DNA from: Nanobdellota archaeon
Lineage (GTDB): Archaea; Nanobdellota; Nanobdellia; Woesearchaeales; GW2011-AR9
Reading direction: 5' to 3'
Assembly (NCBI GenBank): GCA_030697505.1
Contig: JAUYPX010000010.1
Span: forward strand, 1 to 53,877
Length of the DNA: 53,877 nucleotides
Under the pieces are notes generated by a model. That model did no database searches. It had not been told where the DNA came from and worked only from the letters and a program-made list of their open reading frames with translations. Of this stretch, positions 49,114-53,877 are shown in pieces. Each line of letters starts with the position of its first letter. Positions within the stretch are counted from its first letter, which is position 1. Position numbers and translations under genes: made by a program.

Positions 49114-50820
49114 TTATTGTTTTGTTAGGATGAAATTTCCGTGTGGCTTATCCGGTCTATCTGCAGCACCAGTAACAGTATCCCATACTCCAGAAATCTG
49201 TTTGTCTGAAATAGATGTTGGTCTTAATACAAGACTGTCATATTGAAACTTTATTTCGCTCGGGTCACCCCTCACTGTTTCAGTATATACTGTGTAAGAT
49301 ATTTCACTACCTGCTGAAAAGAGTTTAGTGCCGTATTCGTATTCTGTTTTATAGAAATTAATTCGTGGAACGCCCTCTAATACATATGCACTTGCGAATA
49401 GGGGGGTGCTCTCAGAACTACTTCCAACAAGTTCACAGAAATAATCAGAAGATGGGCGTGAAACAGTTGTCTCACCACTGATCGAACCACTTGTATCTGT
49501 CTCTGTTATCCCGGCTGTTAATTCATCCTGTAATGCATCTGCGAGGCTCGATGGAACTGTAAAAGTTACAGTGAGGGTAGAGGAAAATTCGCCACAATTC
49601 TCCCTTAAAAGGGGCCGATATGTGCCAATCAAAGTTCCACTCCAAATGTCTTTGCCTCCACCTGCAGGCTGTCGCGCGGCTTCTTCAAAGCCCCCTTCTT
49701 TTAGTGGAGTTTTTGGTGGAGTATATGTCCATGCATCAAGTGTTGTTTTTATAGAAGTCCCCTTTTCAGTTACTTTCACTTCCTGTACCTTCGGAGAAAA
49801 ACCAACTGAAGTGATATGCGCTTCATAATTTCCAACAGGGACATAAACCTCTGCTTTCCCCGACTCATCAAGTGCGGCTTGCATACCAAAGCCAACATTT
49901 GCTTTGCTGAGTAGCTCGAGCGAACCAGTACTGAGGGGAAGGCCGTACTGGTCAGAAGTAGCGGTAATGGGAAGAACCGCTAGAGGTTTTCCGAGTTGCT
50001 CCCAAGTTGACAGAGTCTTGCAGCCAATAAATTCATAACTTCCAACAGTTACTACTTTAATTCTATTCCCTCCGCTAGTAGGACCGCAGGCTCCTTTCGC
50101 CGAAGCATCGAATCCAAAGCTCGCAACATCAATAACAACACTCCTCACACCAGGAATTTCTCCTTCTGTTACAAGGTGGAATATCCGCTCTGCAACCCTT
50201 CTTTCTATCTTTCCTCTAACCCAATCGGTATATTCATCTTCTGTAAATGCATGTTCTTCAGCGCCACTAAGGGTTTCTGCATATTTTCCAAGCGGTATGC
50301 CAAGAGAATCGATTGCCTTGGCTGCCAGCGGCACTATTCCAAGAAGTTCGTTCACCTGTCCAACAGCATCTTGAACTGGTTCAAGAAGTTCATCTAGTAC
50401 AATCTCCTGAATTACCGAACTGAGTCTATCTCCTGTAAGAGTGACAACAGGGCCGCCAACATAATCGCCAGTTTCTTCGCTATCATCCGCTACAAAAAGG
50501 CCCGTTGGTGAAGCGCTTCTACCACGGAGAATAACCATCTGCGGAGCAAGTCTTTCTTTAGGATCAACAATAAAAAGAACACCCTGGGAACCGCTCGCTC
50601 CAATAGCTAAGCCGACCGCCAATCCTTCTAGAGGATTACCGCTTGCTTCATCAAGAAAAACAAATGTAATATCTTCGTTTGCGATATTGAACGTTACTTT
50701 ACCATTTACATCTGTTACTGCTGCCGTACCGGCTTCCTGAGAAATCTCTTCCTCTGGTGCGCAGCCGCTGAGAAGAGCAAATACGAACAGCAAAAAGAGA
50801 AGAACGTGGGATGTTTTCAC
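49114..50820 (-). CDS. Large surface lipoprotein, 568 aa
   Basis: The signal peptide LLFLLFVFALLSGC has a lipobox with Cys20, so the mature protein should be lipid-anchored outside. A Big-like/carboxypeptidase-regulatory segment lies at about 35-90 (VNGKVTFNIANEDITFVFLD) and another at about 300-370 (VGNYEAHITSVGFSPKVQE). The C-terminal third is beta-rich with a Cys pair (RENCGEFSSTLTV, DYFCELVGSSS). No enzymatic motif recognised. It stands alone on the minus strand; codon use looks similar to the flanks rather than to the AT-rich island. Confidence 0.65.
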   Translation of the reverse strand: MKTSHVLLFLLFVFALLSGCAPEEEISQEAGTAAVTDVNGKVTFNIANEDITFVFLDEASGNPLEGLAVGLAIGASGSQGVLFIVDPKERLAPQMVILRGRSASPTGLFVADDSEETGDYVGGPVVTLTGDRLSSVIQEIVLDELLEPVQDAVGQVNELLGIVPLAAKAIDSLGIPLGKYAETLSGAEEHAFTEDEYTDWVRGKIERRVAERIFHLVTEGEIPGVRSVVIDVASFGFDASAKGACGPTSGGNRIKVVTVGSYEFIGCKTLSTWEQLGKPLAVLPITATSDQYGLPLSTGSLELLSKANVGFGMQAALDESGKAEVYVPVGNYEAHITSVGFSPKVQEVKVTEKGTSIKTTLDAWTYTPPKTPLKEGGFEEAARQPAGGGKDIWSGTLIGTYRPLLRENCGEFSSTLTVTFTVPSSLADALQDELTAGITETDTSGSISGETTVSRPSSDYFCELVGSSSESTPLFASAYVLEGVPRINFYKTEYEYGTKLFSAGSEISYTVYTETVRGDPSEIKFQYDSLVLRPTSISDKQISGVWDTVTGAADRPDKPHGNFILTKQ

Positions 50821-50912
50821 TTAAGAAAGTATGATTTACTTCTTATTAAATCTTTTGATATTAGTGGCTTCATCCAAAAAATAAATTAGCTCCTTTCTCT
50901 TTCTAAATTTTT

Positions 50913-50979
50913 ATGGGAAAGCCGAATCTTCGGCTCAACCCACAAATAGACTCGATTCGCAATCGAGTTCTATACCCAT
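50913..50979. other. Small two-hairpin cluster
   Basis: AGCCGAA/TTCGGCT (50920-50935) and ACTCGATT/AATCGAGT (50950-50968) are enclosed by ATGGG (50913-50917) and CCCAT (50975-50979). The design, small hairpins inside a closing stem, is like the larger elements, but no flanking duplication is seen. Upstream, 50821-50912 is plain AT-rich sequence. Confidence 0.45.
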
Positions 50980-51007
50980 CTGATCACGACATAAAGGTTA
51001 GAATCTA

Positions 51008-51106
51008 CCCACTGGACAACCCACTGGACAACTAACAATAGCCTTTAATTCTCCAAAATTTTCCACTTTAATGCGTTCTTAAACTATCCACTCCCGCACT
51101 GGACAA
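51008..51106 (+). promoter_or_regulatory. Three copies of a 12-bp repeat upstream of the radA operon promoter
   Basis: CCCACTGGACAA occurs twice in tandem (51008-51019, 51020-51031), and a one-base variant CGCACTGGACAA lies at 51095-51106, about 14 bp before the TATA box at 51120. Two adjacent copies and one copy beside the core promoter suggest binding sites for a regulator of recombination genes. Confidence 0.5.
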
Positions 51107-51119
51107 CTCCGGCTGGAAC

Positions 51120-51126
51120 TTATAAA
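51120..51126 (+). promoter_or_regulatory. TATA box of the radA operon
   Basis: TTATAAA; transcription would start near 51150, giving a leader of about 85 nt before the ATG at 51234. The leader contains a G-rich stretch with imperfect pairing but nothing I can name; AAGAGGTCAT before the ATG is the ribosome site. Confidence 0.5.
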
Positions 51127-51233
51127 CTACCCCAAGTCCTAGTATCCCAGCAATCAAAAATTTGGTTGTGCCTCGCTGCGGTCAAAATTGGCCGTGGTTT
51201 GAAAAAAGATCCGAAAGGAAGAGGTCATAAAAA

Positions 51234-51512
51234 ATGACACAAAACGTACAGGGAAATTTCCCTGAGAAAAAATTTAGGGCAGGAGCGGTTTCTGCCACAG
51301 TATGGAATAACAAAGGCCAAAGGGCTAATGGGGAGGAATCAGAGTATAAGACTATTTCCATCGAACGAAGTTATACCGATAAGAATGGAAAATGGCAATC
51401 TACCAATTCTTTTCGTATCGCTGATCTACCAAGAGCGCAGGTGGTATTGCAGAAAGCATACGAACATGTAGTATTACAAGAGCAAGATTTATTTAAAGGA
51501 GGCGCAAATTAA
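51234..51512 (+). CDS. Conserved small protein preceding radA, 92 aa
   Basis: Soluble, with the pattern KFRAGAVSATVWNN, YKTISIERSYTDKNGKWQST and ADLPRAQVVLQKAYEHVVL. The alternating beta strands with a final helix resemble small proteins found next to single-strand-binding and recombination genes, which I have seen in archaeal genomes as conserved hypotheticals. It starts after GAGGTCAT and ends 1 bp before radA, so it is co-expressed with the recombinase and may bind DNA or RadA. Function not established. Confidence 0.65.
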   Translation: MTQNVQGNFPEKKFRAGAVSATVWNNKGQRANGEESEYKTISIERSYTDKNGKWQSTNSFRIADLPRAQVVLQKAYEHVVLQEQDLFKGGAN

Positions 51513-51513
51513 A

Positions 51514-52551
51514 ATGACAGAAGCAAAAACTAAAGCCATTGTAGATGAATTGATTCAAGATGAATTGAAATCTAAAATGCCAAAATATAATGAACCAAGT
51601 AAGGGGCTAAAAATGGAAAAATTAACTTTAATGGACTTGCCTGGCGTAGGAGCAGCTACTGCGGAAAAATTAGAAAGCGCAGGGTATCATGACTTGATGT
51701 CATTAGCTGTTTCCAGCGTCGGAGAACTGATAGAAGTTACTGGCGTCTCTGAAGCGGTAGCGCGAAAGATGATCAATGCAGCCCGCGACAGCATGAAGAT
51801 GGGCTTTGAAACGGGAATGGATATCTTACGCCGTCGTGAATTAGTTACAAAATTATCTACCGGCTCAGCTAGTTTTGATGCTTTGATGGGCGGCGGGTTT
51901 GAAAGCGGAGCAATTACCGAGTGCTTCGGAGAGTTTGGATCAGGAAAAACCCAGATTGGGCATTTATTGACCGTCAATGCGCTGAAAGAAGATTCTACTG
52001 CAACTACAGTGTATATAGATACCGAAAATACTTTCCGTCCGGAAAGAATTAAGCAATTTGCCGAAGCAGCAGGAATGGATGTAGAAGACGTGCTGTCCAG
52101 AATCATGGTAGCCAGAGCCTACAATTCAGATCACCAGATGCTGTTAGCCGAAAAGATCGAGGATTTGATCTCCAAGCAGGGAAAGAATGTACGCTTGTTA
52201 GTAGTCGATTCTTTGACTGCGCATTTCCGGGCAGAATTTATCGGCCGAGGAACTCTGGCTGAACGTCAGCAAAAGCTGAACCGGCACATGCACGCTCTGG
52301 CAAGAGTAGCGAGCGCCTATAATGTCTGTGTATATGTGACTAACCAAGTGATGGCCAAGCCTGATCAGTTCTTTGGTGATCCCACTACATCTATCGGCGG
52401 ACATATCGTAGCGCATGCCTCTACCTTCAGAATTTATTTGCGTAAAGGCAAGAAAGGCACTCGGGTTGCGAAATTGATTGATGCACCGAATTTGCCGGAC
52501 GGAGAATGCTGCTTTGAAGTCTTAGAAGGCGGAATCCAGGACGCGAATTAG
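51514..52551 (+). CDS. radA: DNA repair and recombination protein RadA
   Basis: 345 aa, full length. N-terminal helix-hairpin-helix region at about 35-90 (LMDLPGVGAATAEKLESAGY, VTGVSEAVARKMINAAR). ATPase core: Walker A GEFGSGKTQ (139-147), then TVYIDTENTFRPERI, Walker B LLVVDS with Asp232, loop regions FIGRGTLAERQQKLNRH and VTNQVMAKPDQFFGDP, and a C-terminal PNLPDGECCFEV. It forms filaments on single-stranded DNA and drives strand exchange in homologous recombination. Coupled to the 92-aa gene and near rpa. It would be the enzyme for recombination between the RHS repeats seen here. Confidence 0.95.
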   Translation: MTEAKTKAIVDELIQDELKSKMPKYNEPSKGLKMEKLTLMDLPGVGAATAEKLESAGYHDLMSLAVSSVGELIEVTGVSEAVARKMINAARDSMKMGFETGMDILRRRELVTKLSTGSASFDALMGGGFESGAITECFGEFGSGKTQIGHLLTVNALKEDSTATTVYIDTENTFRPERIKQFAEAAGMDVEDVLSRIMVARAYNSDHQMLLAEKIEDLISKQGKNVRLLVVDSLTAHFRAEFIGRGTLAERQQKLNRHMHALARVASAYNVCVYVTNQVMAKPDQFFGDPTTSIGGHIVAHASTFRIYLRKGKKGTRVAKLIDAPNLPDGECCFEVLEGGIQDAN

Positions 52552-52555
52552 TCGT

Positions 52556-52579
52556 TTTGAATTTTTATTTTTTTATTAT
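52556..52579 (+). terminator. T-rich terminator after radA
   Basis: A T-dominated stretch starts a few bases after the radA stop codon and runs into the convergent gene end. Confidence 0.45.
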
Positions 52580-53686
52580 TTATTTCTTTTTCATTCTTTT
52601 TGCAATTAATCCTTCTTCTTTATGCCAGTTCATGACCTCTTTGACGGTTTGTTCTGTTTTAGGAAATTGCAATTGATATCCCAAACTGATAATCTTTTCC
52701 GGGCTGGCGGTGTGATCCCCAAAACCATACATCATCTGATGTTGCTTGGTAAGTTTCGCAATGGGATTGACCAGCCATCTCGGTAAAGGAATTCTTTGCG
52801 TGATTGTCTTTAAAGTAGGCTTTTGTAATTCTTCAGGTATTTCCTGCCAGATCATCTCCAGCAGTTCTTTTCCCGTTAGTGGGGTAGTATCTGAAGCCAA
52901 ATACGAAATATCCTGCGGATCTTTGCTTCTTGCTTTTTCATTTTTCTCTAAATAGTTTTCTGATTTCATATTTTCCATGAGAAAATAGCATATCCCTACA
53001 ACATCCCGAGAATGAACCATGGATGCTTTGTGCTTTCCGCCGTCAGGAAGAAGCATTGCTCCTTTGAGGAGCATATCGATCAATTCTGCATTTCCATAAA
53101 AGCTTCCGGGCCCAAAAATCCCGGCGGGGTCAACAATATTTACGGTCATATTGTTTGCTCCATTGCAAAAGGCAGCAATCTCCCTGCTTTCCTGCTTTGA
53201 TCTTGCGTAGGGGTCAGAGGGGTTTGGTCGTTTCTGTTCCGTAATCGCAAATTGTTCTCCTTTTTCCGCAAACTGCTCATGGCCGTATACAGACATGCTT
53301 CCAACGTGGAGAAAAGCTCTGACATCGTGCCGTATGCAGGCTGCAAAGAGATTGGTAGTGCCTTCAGCATTTATTTTCATCAGGAGATTTTCTTTGGCAT
53401 CATGCCTGAAAAGCGCACCAAAATGCTGAACGTAATCTATGCCTTTAACAGCGTGGTCTAATGATGATTCGTCAGTCAGATCTGCTTTTACAAATTGGAA
53501 ATCATGTTCGCTGTATCTATGTTTAACCGCATCAAGCCATTTTGGCTCTTGAATATCTGTAGCACGGACACTCTTTCCTTGTTCCAACAGATACTGGACC
53601 ATCTGAGTGCCAAGAAATCCTGCTGCCCCGGTGACCAGATATTCTGGGGCCAGATAAGATGGTTTTCTGGAATTGAGAGGAGACAT
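52580..53686 (-). CDS. Extended SDR family NAD-dependent epimerase/dehydratase
   Basis: 368 aa from the ATG at 53684-53686 (MSPLNSRKPSYLAPEYLV). An earlier in-frame ATG at 53791 lies in the hairpin element and is rejected. The nucleotide-binding motif VTGAAGFLGTQ sits at the start; the ADLTDESSLDHAV Asp and the catalytic YARSK follow. HVGSMSVYGHE matches the extended SDR (3-beta-HSD / epimerase-type) pattern. Substrates in this family are nucleotide sugars or sterol-like or polyketide molecules; none can be assigned here. Convergent with radA. The upstream region carries a hairpin element copy, so its promoter may have been altered. Confidence 0.85.
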   Translation of the reverse strand: MSPLNSRKPSYLAPEYLVTGAAGFLGTQMVQYLLEQGKSVRATDIQEPKWLDAVKHRYSEHDFQFVKADLTDESSLDHAVKGIDYVQHFGALFRHDAKENLLMKINAEGTTNLFAACIRHDVRAFLHVGSMSVYGHEQFAEKGEQFAITEQKRPNPSDPYARSKQESREIAAFCNGANNMTVNIVDPAGIFGPGSFYGNAELIDMLLKGAMLLPDGGKHKASMVHSRDVVGICYFLMENMKSENYLEKNEKARSKDPQDISYLASDTTPLTGKELLEMIWQEIPEELQKPTLKTITQRIPLPRWLVNPIAKLTKQHQMMYGFGDHTASPEKIISLGYQLQFPKTEQTVKEVMNWHKEEGLIAKRMKKK

Positions 53687-53739
53687 TCTTAATTTTGAAG
53701 ATCGCTTCTTAATTAATCTTCTGCAACTAACGGATCTGT

Positions 53740-53877
53740 AAAATCTGCTTTTTCCACCAGTGTCCTGAGAAGCGAAGCTTCTGGGATGCAAGAAATTAAG
53801 AAACTACTTAATTTCTGCACTGAAATCCGGTAGTTTCCTGATTTCATGTGCCAATAAAGTAGTTTCTTTATTGTGCA
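53740..53877. repeat. Second copy of the hairpin-array element (domain 1), cut by the window end
   Basis: Identical to 5444-5581 except one base (C at 53754, T at 5458). It contains the same stem-loops, including AGAAATTAAG/CTTAATTTCT with loop AAACTA and the reversed copies with loop TAGTTT. Only three-quarters of domain 1 fits in the window. Near-perfect identity between two copies 48 kb apart shows recent spread. Confidence 0.85.

Noticed and set aside
53687..53791. N-terminal extension of the epimerase
   Set aside because: The extra 35 residues come partly from the hairpin-array copy; the SDR fold begins right after the ATG at 53684-53686.

Overview
The window looks like chromosomal DNA of a DPANN-type archaeon (Woesearchaeota/Pacearchaeota-like). 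The evidence is an archaeal RadA recombinase, an archaeal RPA-type single-strand-binding protein, TTTATA promoter boxes about 25 nt upstream of start codons (often leaderless), GAGGTGAT-type ribosome sites, and dense runs of short membrane-anchored proteins beginning with K-[KR]-G followed by one hydrophobic helix. The taxonomic call is inferred from gene content; no rRNA or tRNA gene was found.

Layout. 1-5.4 kb: the end of a probable IS200/IS605-type element, a small unknown gene, a flippase-like membrane protein with a methyltransferase, DoxX, a PIG-L deacetylase and a GT4 glycosyltransferase. 5.9-24.3 kb: a surface or secretion locus with a Cys-rich 863-residue protein, a 2083-residue modular surface protein, and 14 consecutive genes that nearly all encode pilin-like N termini. 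24.5-45 kb: an RHS/YD-repeat polymorphic-toxin island. It starts with two secreted proteins and a 1574-residue SpvB-FG-GAP-YD-RHS toxin, followed by displaced RHS-core/tip cassettes, most trailed by a small membrane protein (candidate immunity). The island carries an IS110 transposase, a MntA/HepT pair, RHS debris, a broken IS91-like transposase and a second nucleotidyltransferase/HEPN pair. 47.5-53.7 kb: RPA, a 162-residue partner, a large lipoprotein (opposite strand), a 92-residue protein with radA, and an extended SDR epimerase.

Two things stand out. First, the RHS island is a tip-swapping toxin/immunity store in an archaeon. Paralogous tips are followed by paralogous two-helix proteins, one secretion leader is fused directly to a tip, and several headless cassettes carry near-identical core DNA. 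Second, the window holds short non-coding elements made of packed hairpins (2604-2765, 4064-4232, 5444-5816, 23444-23563, 46663-46785, 53740-end). One sits in a HEPN gene with an exact 8-bp target duplication, and removing it on paper restores the frame. Another has 13-bp terminal inverted repeats and a 10-bp flanking duplication. Several share a grammar: TGCA, a variable 8-10 bp stem, an AAACTA-like loop, the complementary stem, then GCAC. I know of no described family with this arrangement.

No database search was possible. Family names rest on motifs I recognise, and toxin, immunity and element-mobility roles are inferences.
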